The position numbers and the translations under genes are program-made. This document shows positions 47,762 through 58,668 of a stretch of 64,000 bases of DNA, in pieces; positions within the stretch are counted from its first letter, which is position 1, and the number at the start of each line of letters is the position of its first letter. This DNA is from Oegoconia quadripuncta (taxonomy: Eukaryota > Arthropoda > Insecta > Lepidoptera > Autostichidae), in the NCBI GenBank assembly GCA_949316235.1, contig OX438747.1:36223601-36287600 (forward strand). Direction: 5' to 3'. Below the pieces are notes generated by a model, which saw nothing but the letters and a program-made list of their open reading frames with translations, did no database searches and was not told where the DNA came from.

Positions 47762-48993
47762 ACCGGGGGGCTCCTCCGCGTGTCCCTCTGGTTTAGCGGA
47801 GGGCACTGCGGATGGAGCAGGAGACGCTCCCCTCCTAGTGGGGGAGTAAGGGTGGGCTCGGTGTGCACTCGCACTGCCGCCGAGCAGGCGTGGGGAGGAG
47901 GAACCTCCTGGTGGGGAACTTCCTACCCCTTGCCACCGCCGGGCTCGTAATCCGGGACCGCGGCTTTCAGCTGCAGTCCGGGACCGAGGGTCTTGGCTTA
48001 ACCGCCCGGACCGCGAGGAAGGAAAACCTCTATAAAAAACCAGCCCAAGTTTCGGCTCCGAGGCCCGCCTCGGCGCCGAAATGCCCTCGTCGTCCCACTC
48101 CCGAAAATTCGTTTTCGGGAGTGGAACGACGAGGGATGGTGGAGGGCGAATTCCACCACAGCGGGCTGCGGCGAGGAAGCGGCGCTCCCTGAGGAATGCC
48201 CATCTGGGCAGGGGACGCCGTGGAATCGTCTGCAGCACTTGGGCGACCTCTCCTTGACGACTGCAGCTAAGGCTGCGGCCGTCGACGAGAGGTCGTGGGA
48301 AGCGGCCCTCTCCCTCTGTTCGCAGGGGGAGACGGCGGGAGGGTTGGAGGGGCGGTGTTCACCCCGCCTCCTCTCCGGGCCTCCCGCCGCTGTTGCGGGC
48401 CGCTATGGTAGGGGACGACCTCTCTGTTGAGAGGTCGTAGCCGTGCGGGACGGCCACTCTTTGCCGGCCGCAGCCAGGTCCGAGCTGCGGACGCCAAGGA
48501 GAGGCCGTGGAAAGCGGTCCTCTCTCTCTGCGAGGTCACTCGCAGAGCGAGGGGAGATGCAGCCGCATGGGGGGCACGGAGGAGAGCTTATCTTTAATGA
48601 TAGGCGATCCTCTGCCCCCCTACCCTGCGGGGCCGTGGGTGGCGATCCGGGGGGATCACCGCCCACACATAGGCCCCGCGAGAAGGCGCGCGCGGTGTTT
48701 CCGCGCGCCTTCTAGAGGTGGCTGGACCAGGCGATTCCTCCCTGCTCCAGCCCAGAGGTGGGCCTGCCGCCGCTGTTGTTCGGCGGCGGGCATCGCGCCG
48801 GCGTGGCTGCGGACGAATACCAGATGGTACCCGTGGCCACGCCGCACAGGCGCGCGCGAAGGAACACCCAGGAGTTTTTAGTCGGTAGGCCGGCACCTTC
48901 TGTGCCGGAGTCCGACATAATCCGCCCCCCTCCCCCGAGGAGGGCGGATAAGCATGAGCGTTTCTCCTGGTAAAAAAAAAAAAAAAAAAAAAA
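47604..48993 (+). mobile_element. S6: short non-autonomous element
   Basis: 1,390 bp, poly(A) 48,972-48,993. Carries small differences: a GAACCTCC duplication near 47,900, loss of a CATATG repeat near 48,200, and a shorter loop in the GCGCGCGG hairpin. Confidence 0.9.
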
Positions 48994-49002
48994 GGTTAGG
49001 TT
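48994..49002 (+). repeat. Single telomere repeat
   Basis: GGTTAGGTT, nine bases, before SART-A2. Confidence 0.92.
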
Positions 49003-49161
49003 GGGGTGCGACGTCAGACAACCTCCTCGTGTGCTCGGTGGTTACTTGTCCTCCTGGATACGTCTGGGGGGAACGGTAGCTGCTGGGCCGGTGCACCCTG
49101 GGCATCGGCCAATAACTTCCCACTTTAAGGGTTCTTATTGGCCGATGGCGAATAGTCTGAC
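49003..49161 (+). ncRNA. HDV-like ribozyme, SART-A2
   Basis: Same fold as SART-A1. Confidence 0.85.
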
Positions 49162-49675
49162 AAGGGGGGTGCCCCTCCGCGTGTCCCTCTGATTGCAGAG
49201 GGCACAGCGTGATGGGGCAGGGGTAGGTCCCTATGGGGGACAGGGGCGGGTCGGCTCCCGCCAATTGGTGGGATGTCCGGCAGGCGCTATGTGCGCCGCC
49301 GCCGGAGGAGGGGCTTCGCCACCCCCTCGCGTTCCGTAACCGGCGAACCCACTTCAACGACCCCGCTGGTGGCTCCAGTGGGAGATGTCGTGGATTTCGC
49401 TGGCCGGAGGGCTTGCCTTAATTGGCCGGCCCGCGGGAAGGAAAACCCTGTAAAACCAGCCCAAGTTTCGGCGTTGGGGCAACGCGGCGCCGAATGCCCT
49501 CGTCGTCCTACTTTCTTTCGAAAGTGGGAGGACGAGGGAAGGTGGAGGGCATAATCCACCCACTAGCGGCCACCCTGGGGTACCGCCCGACCCCCCAGGC
49601 GTAAAAGGGTTACCCGGGTGCAGAGGGCACCGCCCGGGTGGACTGAGTATTTCCCTCATACTCGTGGGACGAAAA

Positions 49676-52117
49676 ATGAGTACGATTAGAACCCCCCCCA
49701 AAAAACAAAAAACACCTAGTAAGACCTACAGTAATACAGGCCGAACCCCGCCCACCACCACCACTAGGGTGTTCGTAAACAGAAAGCAGAGGGAGGTAGA
49801 GGAGTCGGGTGCGGAAGGAGGGATTAACCTCCTCGAGCCCTCCCACGAGCCGACAGTGCCGCAGGGCGTTTTGCCGATCGCACTGTCGGACTCCGATGCC
49901 TCGTCGCCAGCACTGTTGCTGTCGTCACCGGCCCCGGGGACTCCTCCCCGGAGCCGTGGACGGCAGCAACTTCAAGTGCTCATTAAGCCGGCGACGAGAA
50001 TGATAGATGTGGCGGCTGGGAATGAAGAGTGCTTCTCCCCAGGAAGGGTCCTGTTCGGGGACCTTCCTGAGGAGCTCTTCACCCCGGAGCCCAAAGGAGG
50101 GGCGGCGCCGGAATTCCCGGCGCCCTTGGACCAGGCCCGCAAAAGGCTGCGGGCGTCCGGATCCTCACAGTCGGACGCGTCGCTAAGTGGCGACTCGTCT
50201 GACTCAAGGCCATTGGTGAGGCCCGTAACATCGGGGCCCGCCAAAAGGCCTAAGAGGGGACGCCCGCCCACAACGGGCCAATATGTGGGCCTGGCCAAAG
50301 CGAAGGCGGAGCTCCTGGCACTCAGACGAGAGGAGCTCCGCCTCCAAGCGGAGGAGGAGACCGTCGGGATGATCCGCGAGGCAAACACCAGGAGAACGGC
50401 TTGCCTTGCGGATTCGTCCCCAAGTTCCAGCGGCGCTGAGGTGGAGCGTGGTGGCCATGTGACGGGCGCCGATACTGCGGAGGATCTGAACCAACGGGTC
50501 CTCGACAGTGTCGGCACAATTTTGCACATCGCCACGAAGTCCGGCAACCTCAAGGGTACATTTGTCAAGGCCCTCAAGGTTGCCGCCACCTCAATCAGGG
50601 AGACGACCGAGGAGCTAAAGAGACGGTCGGTCTCCGACGAGACCGCCCGGCTGGCCGCAGAGAACAGCCGCCTAAAAGCCGATATGGCAGACCTCCGCAA
50701 GGAGTTAGGCGAGCTGAAGGCCAGCCTCGAGCGGTCTCGGACGGAGACACAGGTGCAGGGGCGGTTCTCTCCTCCAGGGAAGGACCAGGACCTCGAGCGC
50801 ACCATCATGGAGCGAGTAGGCACCATGGTGGGGGCGAGGCTCGAGGCCCTGGAGGAGAGACTGCTGCCAGCAAGGCGGGAGAGGCCGCCTCTGGCGGCGG
50901 ACGTAAAGAGGGCGGCAACACCATTCAGGCCGTCCTCATCCGGTGCGGTGACCGTCGCGCCACCGATCAGGCGCCAATCTCCGCCTGCTGCACCAGCTGC
51001 GCCCCAAGCCCCGGCACCAACCATCTTGCCGGGGCCTAAGGGCAAAAAGAAGAAGGGGAAGGGTCCGGCTAAAAAGAAAGGGCCAGCCGGACCCTCCAAA
51101 CCACCACCTCCTCGACCACTGCCACCCGCGCCAACGTCCATGGACGAAAGCTGGGTGACAGTGGTCAAGAAGAGGAAGACGAAGGAGTCCCGGGCGCAAA
51201 GCTCTGGGGCTAAAAATAAGACGATGGCGGCTGCCGGACCTTCCGCCCCCCCTTCAAAAACACCGAAGGGAAAGGGGACAAAGGGAGGTCCAGCAAAGAA
51301 GGGTGCTGGATTAAGGGCCCCTCGATCCGCTGCCGTAGTCCTGACCCTCCAGCCGGGGGCTCAGGACAGAGGCGTCACCTACAAGTCGGTGATGCTCGAG
51401 GCCAGGTCCAAGATTGAATTGGACGGCCTCGGGATCACCGGCTTAAGGTCACGCACGGCGCGGACGGGGGCCCAGATTCTGGAGGTCCCAGGCGCCACAA
51501 GCGGAGATAAGGCAGACTCCCTCGCCGCAAGGCTGAGGGAGGTCCTCGGCGAGACTGATGTCCGTATAACCAGGCCCATGAAGTGCGCAGATCTGCGCAT
51601 TTCGGGCCTGGATGACTCGGTCTCGCCCGAGGATGTCGCCGCCGCGGTGGCTAAGGTGGGGGGGTGTGCGGTCGAGGAGGTCAAGGCTGGCCAAGTCGTC
51701 CGCACACCCTTCGCACAAGGGACCTCCTGGGTCCAGTGCCCAGTGGCAGCCGCCAGGAGGGTGGCCAAGGGGCGTCTGTTGGTGGGCTGGGTCTCCGCCC
51801 AGGTAAAACTGATGGAGACCCGGCCCACGAGGTGCTACCGCTGCCTCATGCTTGGGCATGTGAGGCAGGGGTGCACCTCGGCGATCGACCGCAGCGGAGA
51901 GTGCTTCCGCTGCGGTGCAACAGGCCACTTGGCCAGGGAGTGCTCGGCCGCTCCGCGCTGCTCACTGTGCGTGGCAGCGGGGAAGCCCGCCGAGCATCGG
52001 GTGGGGAGCAGGGTCTGCACGGGGGCGATAGCCCCCAAACGTGCAGGCCTCAAGGCGGCCGGACGGACCCCGGCCGCCGTTGCTCCCGATAAGGATCCTG
52101 TGAATGCGGCCAAGTGA
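49676..52117 (+). CDS. ORF1 Gag-like protein (SART-A2)
   Basis: 813 residues from ATG 49,676 (a GTG four codons upstream is in frame but not conserved as a start). N-terminal part differs from SART-A1: LAKAKAELLALRREELRLQ replaces LARAKAELLELRRQELQLE, and a longer acidic stretch follows. From the coiled coil onwards it is very close to SART-A1. Three zinc knuckles (CYRC, CFRC, CSLC). Stop TGA 52,115-52,117 overlaps the ORF2 ATG. Confidence 0.92.
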   Translation: MSTIRTPPKKQKTPSKTYSNTGRTPPTTTTRVFVNRKQREVEESGAEGGINLLEPSHEPTVPQGVLPIALSDSDASSPALLLSSPAPGTPPRSRGRQQLQVLIKPATRMIDVAAGNEECFSPGRVLFGDLPEELFTPEPKGGAAPEFPAPLDQARKRLRASGSSQSDASLSGDSSDSRPLVRPVTSGPAKRPKRGRPPTTGQYVGLAKAKAELLALRREELRLQAEEETVGMIREANTRRTACLADSSPSSSGAEVERGGHVTGADTAEDLNQRVLDSVGTILHIATKSGNLKGTFVKALKVAATSIRETTEELKRRSVSDETARLAAENSRLKADMADLRKELGELKASLERSRTETQVQGRFSPPGKDQDLERTIMERVGTMVGARLEALEERLLPARRERPPLAADVKRAATPFRPSSSGAVTVAPPIRRQSPPAAPAAPQAPAPTILPGPKGKKKKGKGPAKKKGPAGPSKPPPPRPLPPAPTSMDESWVTVVKKRKTKESRAQSSGAKNKTMAAAGPSAPPSKTPKGKGTKGGPAKKGAGLRAPRSAAVVLTLQPGAQDRGVTYKSVMLEARSKIELDGLGITGLRSRTARTGAQILEVPGATSGDKADSLAARLREVLGETDVRITRPMKCADLRISGLDDSVSPEDVAAAVAKVGGCAVEEVKAGQVVRTPFAQGTSWVQCPVAAARRVAKGRLLVGWVSAQVKLMETRPTRCYRCLMLGHVRQGCTSAIDRSGECFRCGATGHLARECSAAPRCSLCVAAGKPAEHRVGSRVCTGAIAPKRAGLKAAGRTPAAVAPDKDPVNAAK

Positions 52118-55100
52118 TGGGCATTCACAGGATCTTACAGGCGAACATCAACCACTGCGCCGGTGCGCAGGACCTCCTCCTGCAATCCATGGCGCAGTGG
52201 TCGATCGATGTCGCCGTGGCCGCCGAGCCCTACTACGTCCCCCCCAGTGATAACTGGGCAGCGGACGTGGACGGCTCGGTGGCCATAATAACTAAAAGAG
52301 GGGCAGAGGGCATAATGCCCCCTCCCACCTTGTCGAGGGGCCGAGGCTTTGTGGCGATCCGCTGGGGAGAGATATGCCTGATAGGGGTGTATTTCTCCCC
52401 CAACAGGAGTCTCGCCGAGTTCGAAGCGTTCCTGGACCAGGTAGGGGCCCTCATTGGGCAGACCCTACCGTGTCCGGCGCTCGTCGTGGGCGACCTCAAC
52501 GCCAAGTCATTGGCTTGGGGCTGTCCCGCGACGGATACTCGGGGAGATCTTCTTGCGGAGTGGGCGACGGCTGCCGGCCTCGTGGTTCTGAACCAGGGGT
52601 CGGCCAACACCTGCGTGCGATGGCAGGGGGGGTCCATCGTGGACATTTCGTTCACGACCCCCGCCGTCGCACAGCGTGTCCGTGAGTGGAGGGTTCTGGA
52701 GGATGTGGAGACGTTGTCGGACCATTTGTATGTCCGGTTCGACGTCTCCACAGCCACAGAACGCGCGGACACGCGCCGTCGTCCCGACAGCCGAGCCTCG
52801 GCCCGATGGGCCTTGTCCAGCCTAAATCGCGAAGCGGTGGAGATTGCTTCCATTGTCCAGGCCTGGGTAACACCTTCCAGGCCTGTGGAGGTCGAGGTCG
52901 AGAGTGAATGGTTCCGGGTCGCGCTGTCGCATATTTGCGACGCGAGCATGACCCGGGCCAAGCCTCGACCTCCGAAGCGTCAGGTGTACTGGTGGTCTCA
53001 GGGGATCGGAGAAATCCGGTCCCGTTGTGTGGAGGCGAGACGCCAGTACACCCGGGCCCGCCGTAGGCGGGTCCGTGACGCCGACATGGAAGCCCAGCTG
53101 TACGGTGCCTATCGAGAGGTTAAGAAGGCCCTACAGCTCTCCATCGCCGACGCGAAGGCGAGTGCCAGAGCGGAGCTCCTCGAGACTCTAAACCGTGATC
53201 CATGGGGGAGGCCGTATAAGATGGTCAGGGGCAAATTACGCCCCTGGTCGCCCCCCCTGACGGAGAGTCTCGAGCCTCGACTGCTGGAGGAGGTTGTTTC
53301 GTCGCTGTTTCCGAACAGGGCGGAACATCTCCCTCCAGCGATGGCGCCCCCGCGACGTCAAGCTGACGTCGCGGATGCGAGCGCGGAAGTCGAGGTCCCT
53401 CCGGTAACGGAGGGAGAGCTAGGCGCGGCCGTGTTGAGGATGAAATCCAAAAACACGGCTCCGGGACCCGATGGGGTCCCGGGACGCGTCCTGGCTCTGG
53501 CACTGGAGGCCCTCGGGGGGAGATTCCGTGGTCTACTGGACGCCTGTCTTCGATCCGGCCGTTTTCCAGCCATCTGGAAAATCGGCCGGCTCGTCCTGAT
53601 CAAGAAAGACGGGCGTCCCGCGGAATCCCCCTCAGCCTACCGTCCGATCGTGCTACTGGACGAGGTCGACAAGCTCTTTGAGCGCATTATATGCTGTCGC
53701 CTCGTCAAGCACCTCCGAGACGTAGGCCCCGATTTGTCCGAACGTCAGTTCGGATTCCGAGAGGGAAGGTCGACCGTAGATGCGGTCGGCCGTGTCAAAG
53801 CCCTCTCGGAAGAGGCGGCCGCCCAAGGCGGGGTGTTGCTGGCGGTGTCGCTGGATATAGCGAACGCCTTTAACACCCTTCCCTGGGCCTGCATTATGGA
53901 GGCACTCCACTATCATAACGTGCCTCCATACCTGCGCCTCATGGTCGGGGCCTACCTCTCGCAGAGATACGTTGAGTATCCGGTCCGGGACGGTAGGCTG
54001 GCAAGGTGGGAAACGTCGTGCGGTGTTCCGCAGGGGTCGGTTTTAGGCCCTCTCCTGTGGAACGTCGGCTACGACTGGGTGCTGCGGGGCGAGCTCCTTC
54101 CCGGAGCAGAGGTCACCTGCTATGCGGATGATACGCTGGTGACCTCCCGGGGGAGCTCGTACCGAGAAGCAGCACGCCTCGCCACTGTGTCGGTAGCACA
54201 AGTGGTGAGGCGCATAAGGATGCTCGGCCTGGAGGTGGCCCTTCATAAGTCCGAGGCGCTGTGTTTTCACGGCGCCCGGAAGGGGCCACCTCCCGGCGCG
54301 AGCATCCAGGTTGGTGGCACTCGAATCGAGGTCAAGCCCGAGATGAGGTACCTCGGACTTGTCCTCGACCCGCGCTGGAGTTTCCGTGGGCACTTCGCCC
54401 GCCTGGCCCCCCGATTGATCGCGGCATCGGCTGCCCTAAGGCGGCTGATGCCAAACATCGGGGGGCCCGAGTCGGCAAGCCGCCGCCTCTACATGGGGGT
54501 GGTGCGATCGATGGCCCTATATGGGGCCCCGATCTGGGCGGAGACCCTGACGGCCCGTAGGAATGTCACCCTTCTGAGACATCCTCAGAGGGTGATGGCC
54601 GTCAGCGTCATACGCGGATATCGCACCATCTCCTTCGAGGCGGCGTGCGCATTGGCGGGCACATCTCCCTGGGACCTGGAGGCGGAGGCCCAGGCGTCAC
54701 TGTATAAGTGGCGCAAGGACCTCCTCCTCCGGGGCGAGCAACCTGCTCCAAGGGAGGTGGAAGTGCGGAAACTCCAGGCTCGGCAGTCCGTGCTGGGGAT
54801 CTGGGGGGTAAGGCTGGCCTCGCCTGAGGCCGGCCGCCGGACTGTCGAGGCGCTCCGTCCGGTAATAAGGGACTGGACGGAGCGCATGCGGGGCTCGCTG
54901 ACCTTCCGCGCGGTGCAGGTTCTCTCAGGCCATGGGTGCTTCGGGAGGTACCTGCACCGCATCGCCGGAAGGGAGGCGACCGACGAGTGCCACCATTGTG
55001 GCTGCCACGAGGACACGGCGCAGCACACCCTCGAGGAATGCCCAGCTTGGGCGGGGGAGCGCCGCGACCTCGTCGCAGCGGTAGGGGACGATCTCTCCTT

Positions 55101-55293
55101 GCCGGCCGTAGTTAAGGCTATGGTTGGCGACGAGAGGTCGTGGAAAGCGGTCCTCTCCTTCTGCGAGTGCGTGCTCTTGCAGAAGGAGGCGGCGGAGAGA
55201 GAGAGGGAGAACGATCCCTCCTCTCAGCACATCCGCCGCAGACGCACAGGGACCCGGAGAAGGGCTTATGCCCACCTTCTCCCCCCTACCTAG
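52117..55293 (+). CDS. ORF2 endonuclease-RT (SART-A2)
   Basis: 1,058 residues, all endonuclease and RT catalytic residues present at the same positions as in SART-A1, C-terminal CCHC motif intact, stop TAG 55,291-55,293. It differs from SART-A1 by only a few substitutions, for example histidine for arginine in FGFREGR-proximal SERQFGF, indicating recent common descent. Confidence 0.93.
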   Translation: MGIHRILQANINHCAGAQDLLLQSMAQWSIDVAVAAEPYYVPPSDNWAADVDGSVAIITKRGAEGIMPPPTLSRGRGFVAIRWGEICLIGVYFSPNRSLAEFEAFLDQVGALIGQTLPCPALVVGDLNAKSLAWGCPATDTRGDLLAEWATAAGLVVLNQGSANTCVRWQGGSIVDISFTTPAVAQRVREWRVLEDVETLSDHLYVRFDVSTATERADTRRRPDSRASARWALSSLNREAVEIASIVQAWVTPSRPVEVEVESEWFRVALSHICDASMTRAKPRPPKRQVYWWSQGIGEIRSRCVEARRQYTRARRRRVRDADMEAQLYGAYREVKKALQLSIADAKASARAELLETLNRDPWGRPYKMVRGKLRPWSPPLTESLEPRLLEEVVSSLFPNRAEHLPPAMAPPRRQADVADASAEVEVPPVTEGELGAAVLRMKSKNTAPGPDGVPGRVLALALEALGGRFRGLLDACLRSGRFPAIWKIGRLVLIKKDGRPAESPSAYRPIVLLDEVDKLFERIICCRLVKHLRDVGPDLSERQFGFREGRSTVDAVGRVKALSEEAAAQGGVLLAVSLDIANAFNTLPWACIMEALHYHNVPPYLRLMVGAYLSQRYVEYPVRDGRLARWETSCGVPQGSVLGPLLWNVGYDWVLRGELLPGAEVTCYADDTLVTSRGSSYREAARLATVSVAQVVRRIRMLGLEVALHKSEALCFHGARKGPPPGASIQVGGTRIEVKPEMRYLGLVLDPRWSFRGHFARLAPRLIAASAALRRLMPNIGGPESASRRLYMGVVRSMALYGAPIWAETLTARRNVTLLRHPQRVMAVSVIRGYRTISFEAACALAGTSPWDLEAEAQASLYKWRKDLLLRGEQPAPREVEVRKLQARQSVLGIWGVRLASPEAGRRTVEALRPVIRDWTERMRGSLTFRAVQVLSGHGCFGRYLHRIAGREATDECHHCGCHEDTAQHTLEECPAWAGERRDLVAAVGDDLSLPAVVKAMVGDERSWKAVLSFCECVLLQKEAAERERENDPSSQHIRRRRTGTRRRAYAHLLPPT

Positions 55294-55638
55294 CGAGGCT
55301 GGGTGGTGACTCGGGGGGGTCACCACCCTCACGCAAGCCTCGCGAGAAGGCGCGCGTGGTGTTCCCACGCGCCTTCTTGAGGTGGCTGGACCGGGGGTAT
55401 TCCTCCCCGCTCCAGCCCAGAGGAGGGCCCGCCGCCGCTGTAGCCATGGCGGCGGGCACCGCGCTGGCGTGGCTGCGGACGAATACCAGATGGTACCCGT
55501 GGCCACGCCGTCAACGGTGCGCCCGAAGGAACACCCAGGAGTTTTTAGTCGGTAGGCCGGCACCTTCTGTGCCGGAGTCCGACATAATCCGCCCCCCTCC
55601 CCCGAGGAGGGCGGATAAGCATGAGCGTTTCTCCTGGC

Positions 55639-55667
<29 letters not shown>

Positions 55668-55669
<2 letters not shown>

Positions 55670-55686
55670 TTAGGTTAGGTTGGGGT
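55668..55686 (+). repeat. Telomere repeat with G-rich end
   Basis: GGTTAGGTTAGGTTGGGGT, 19 bp. Confidence 0.92.
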
Positions 55687-55844
55687 GGGGTGCGATGTTA
55701 GACAACCTCCTCGTGTGCCTGATGGCTACTTGTCCCCCTGGATACGTCTGGGGGGAACGGTAGTCGTTGGGCCGGTGCACCCTGGGCATCGGTCAACAAC
55801 TTCCCTTTTAAGGGTTCTTGTTGACCGATGGCGAATAGTCTGAC
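55687..55844 (+). ncRNA. HDV-like ribozyme, S7
   Basis: P2 5' strand is GTTAGAC instead of GTCAGAC, which turns one C-G pair into T-G; the fold is kept but may be weaker. Confidence 0.8.
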
Positions 55845-57053
55845 ACCGGGGGGCTCCTCCGCGTGTCCCTCTGGTTTAGCAGAGGGCACTGCGGATGGAG
55901 CAGGAGACGCTCCCCTCCTAGTGGGGGAGTAAGGGTGGGCTCGGTGTGCACTCGCACTGCCGCCGAGCAGGCCTGGGGAGGAGGTTTGGGGTGAACCTCC
56001 TACCCCTTGCCACCGCCGGGCTCGTAATCCGGGACCGCGGCTTTCAGCTGCAGTCCGGGACCGAGGGTCTTGGCTTAACCGCCCGGACCGCGAGGAAGGA
56101 AAACCTCTATAAAAAACCAGCCCAAGTCTCGGCTCCGAGGCCCGCCTCGGCGCCGAGATGCCCTCGTCGTCCCACTCCCGAAAATTCGTTTTCGGGAGTG
56201 GAGCGACTAGGGATGGTGGAGGGCGAATTCCACCACAGCGGGCTGCGGCGAGGAAGCGGCGCTCCCTGAGGAATGCCCATATGTCCATATGGGCAGGGGA
56301 CGCCGTGGAATCGTCTGCAGCACTTGGGCGACCTCTCCTTGACGACTGCAGCTAAGGCTGCGGCCGTCGACGAGAGGTCGTGGGAAGCGGCCCTCTCCCT
56401 CTGCTCGCAGGGGGAGACGGCGGGAGGGTTGGGGGGGCGGTTTTCCCCCGCCTCCTCTCCGGGCCTCCCGCTGTTGCAGGCCGCTATGGTAGGGGACGAC
56501 CTCTCTGCTGAGAGGTCGTAGCCGTGCGGGACGGCCACTCTTTGCCGGCCGCAGCCAGGTTCGAGCTGCGGACGCCAAGGAGAGGCCGTGGAAAGCGGTC
56601 CTCTCTCTTTGCGAGGTCACTCGCAGAGCGAGGGGAGATGCAGCCGCATGGGGGGCCCGGAGGAGAGCTTATCTTTAATGATAGGCGATCCTCTGCCCCC
56701 CCTACCCTGCGGGGCCGTGGGTGGCGATCCGGGGGGATCACCGCCCACACATAGGCCCCGCGAGAAGGCGCGCGCGGTGTTTTCCGCGCGCCTTCTAGAG
56801 GTGGCTGGACCAGGCGATTCCTCCCTGCTCCAGCCCAGAGGTGGGCCTGCCGCCGCTTTTGTCCTGGCGGCGGGCACCGCGCTGGCGTGGCTGCGGACGA
56901 ATACCAGATGGTACCCGCGGCCACGCCGTCAACGGCGCGCGCGAGGGAACACCCAGGAGTTTTTAGTCGGTAGGCCGGCACCTTCTGTGCCGGAGTCCGA
57001 CATAATCCGCCCTCCTCCCCCGAGGAGGGCGGATAAGCATGAGCGTTTCTCCT

Positions 57054-57087
<34 letters not shown>
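55687..57087 (+). mobile_element. S7: short non-autonomous element
   Basis: 1,401 bp, poly(A) 57,057-57,087. Very close to S8, S2 and S3. Confidence 0.9.
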
Positions 57088-57089
<2 letters not shown>

Positions 57090-57101
57090 TTAGGTTGGGG
57101 T
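57088..57101 (+). repeat. Telomere repeat, short
   Basis: GGTTAGGTTGGGGT, 14 bp. Confidence 0.92.
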
Positions 57102-57259
57102 GGGGTGCGATGTCAGACAACCTCCTCGTGTGCCTGATGGCTACTTGTCCCCCTGGATACGTCTGGGGGGAACGGTAGTCGTTGGGCCGGTGCACCCTGG
57201 GCATCGGTCAACAACTTCCCTTTTAAGGGTTCTTGTTGACCGATGGCGAATAGTCTGAC
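57102..57259 (+). ncRNA. HDV-like ribozyme, S8
   Basis: As in S2. Confidence 0.83.
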
Positions 57260-58465
57260 ACCGGGGGGCTCCTCCGCGTGTCCCTCTGGTTTAGCAGAGG
57301 GCACTGCGGATGGAGCAGGAGACGCTCCCCTCCTAGTGGGGGAGTAAGGGTGGGCTCGGTGTGCACTCGCACTGCCGCCGAGCAGGCCTGGGGAGGAGGT
57401 TTGGGGTGAACCTCCTACCCCTTGCCACCGCCGGGCTCGTAATCCGGGACCGCGGCTTTCAGCTGCAGTCCGGGACCGAGGGTCTTGGCTTAACCGCCCG
57501 GACCGCGAGGAAGGAAAACCTCTATAAAAAACCAGCCCAAGTCTCGGCTCCGAGGCCCGCCTCGGCGCCGAGATGCCCTCGTCGTCCCACTCCCGAAAAT
57601 TCGTTTTCGGGAGTGGAGCGACTAGGGATGGTGGAGGGCGAATTCCACCACAGCGGGCTGCGGCGAGGAAGCGGCGCTCCCTGAGGAATGCCCATATGTC
57701 CATATGGGCAGGGGACGCCGTGGAATCGTCTGCAGCACTTGGGCGACCTCTCCTTGACGACTGCAGCTAAGGCTGCGGCCGTCGACGAGAGGTCGTGGGA
57801 AGCGGCCCTCTCCCTCTGCTCGCAGGGGGAGACGGCGGGAGGGTTGGGGGGGCGGTTTTCCCCCGCCTCCTCTCCGGGCCTCCCGCTGTTGCAGGCCGCT
57901 ATGGTAGGGGACGACCTCTCTGCTGAGAGGTCGTAGCCGTGCGGGACGGCCACTCTTTGCCGGCCGCAGCCAGGTTCGAGCTGCGGACGCCAAGGAGAGG
58001 CCGTGGAAAGCGGTCCCCTCTCTTTGCGAGGTCACTCGCAGAGCGAGGGGAGATGCAGCCGCATGGGGGGCCCGGAGGAGAGCTTATCTTTAATGATAGG
58101 CGATCCTCTGCCCCCCTACCCTGCGGGGCCGTGGGTGGCGATCCGGGGGGATCACCGCCCACACATAGGCCCCGCGAGAAGGCGCGCGCGGTGTTTTCCG
58201 CGCGCCTTCTAGAGGTGGCTGGACCAGGCGATTCCTCCCTGCTCCAGCCCAGAGGTGGGCCTGCCGCCGCTTTGTCCTGGCGGCGGGCACCGCGCTGGCG
58301 TGGCTGCGGACGAATACCAGATGGTACCCGCGGCCACGCCGTCAACGGCGCGCGCGAGGGAACACCCAGGAGTTTTTAGTCGGTAGGCCGGCACCTTCTG
58401 TGCCGGAGTCCGACATAATCCGCCCCCCTCCCCCGAGGAGGGCGGATAAGCATGAGCGTTTCTCC

Positions 58466-58496
<31 letters not shown>
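57102..58496 (+). mobile_element. S8: short non-autonomous element
   Basis: 1,395 bp, poly(A) 58,471-58,496. It starts 1,415 bp after S7, the same period as S2 to S3; a few substitutions separate it from S7. Confidence 0.9.
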
Positions 58497-58510
58497 GGTT
58501 AGGTTGGGGT
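58497..58510 (+). repeat. Telomere repeat, short
   Basis: GGTTAGGTTGGGGT, 14 bp. Confidence 0.92.
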
Positions 58511-58668
58511 GGGGTGCGATGTCAGACAACCTCCTCGTGTGCCTGATGGCTACTTGTCCCCCTGGATACGTCTGGGGGGAACGGTAGTCGTTGGGCCGGT
58601 GCACCCTGGGCATCGGTCAACAACTTCCCTTTTAAGGGTTCTTGTTGGCCGATGGCGAATAGTCTGAC
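58511..58668 (+). ncRNA. HDV-like ribozyme, S9
   Basis: P4 in the T-G wobble form as in S5 and S6; CGAA joining segment. Confidence 0.82.

Larger units (their letters stand above)
49003..55667 (+). mobile_element. SART-A2: complete SART-type telomeric LINE
   Basis: 6,665 bp: ribozyme 49,003-49,161, ORF1 49,676-52,117, ORF2 52,117-55,293, 3'UTR, poly(A) 55,640-55,667. Both frames intact. ORF2 is nearly identical to SART-A1, but the N-terminal half of ORF1 belongs to a different type, shared with SART-A3. Confidence 0.93.
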
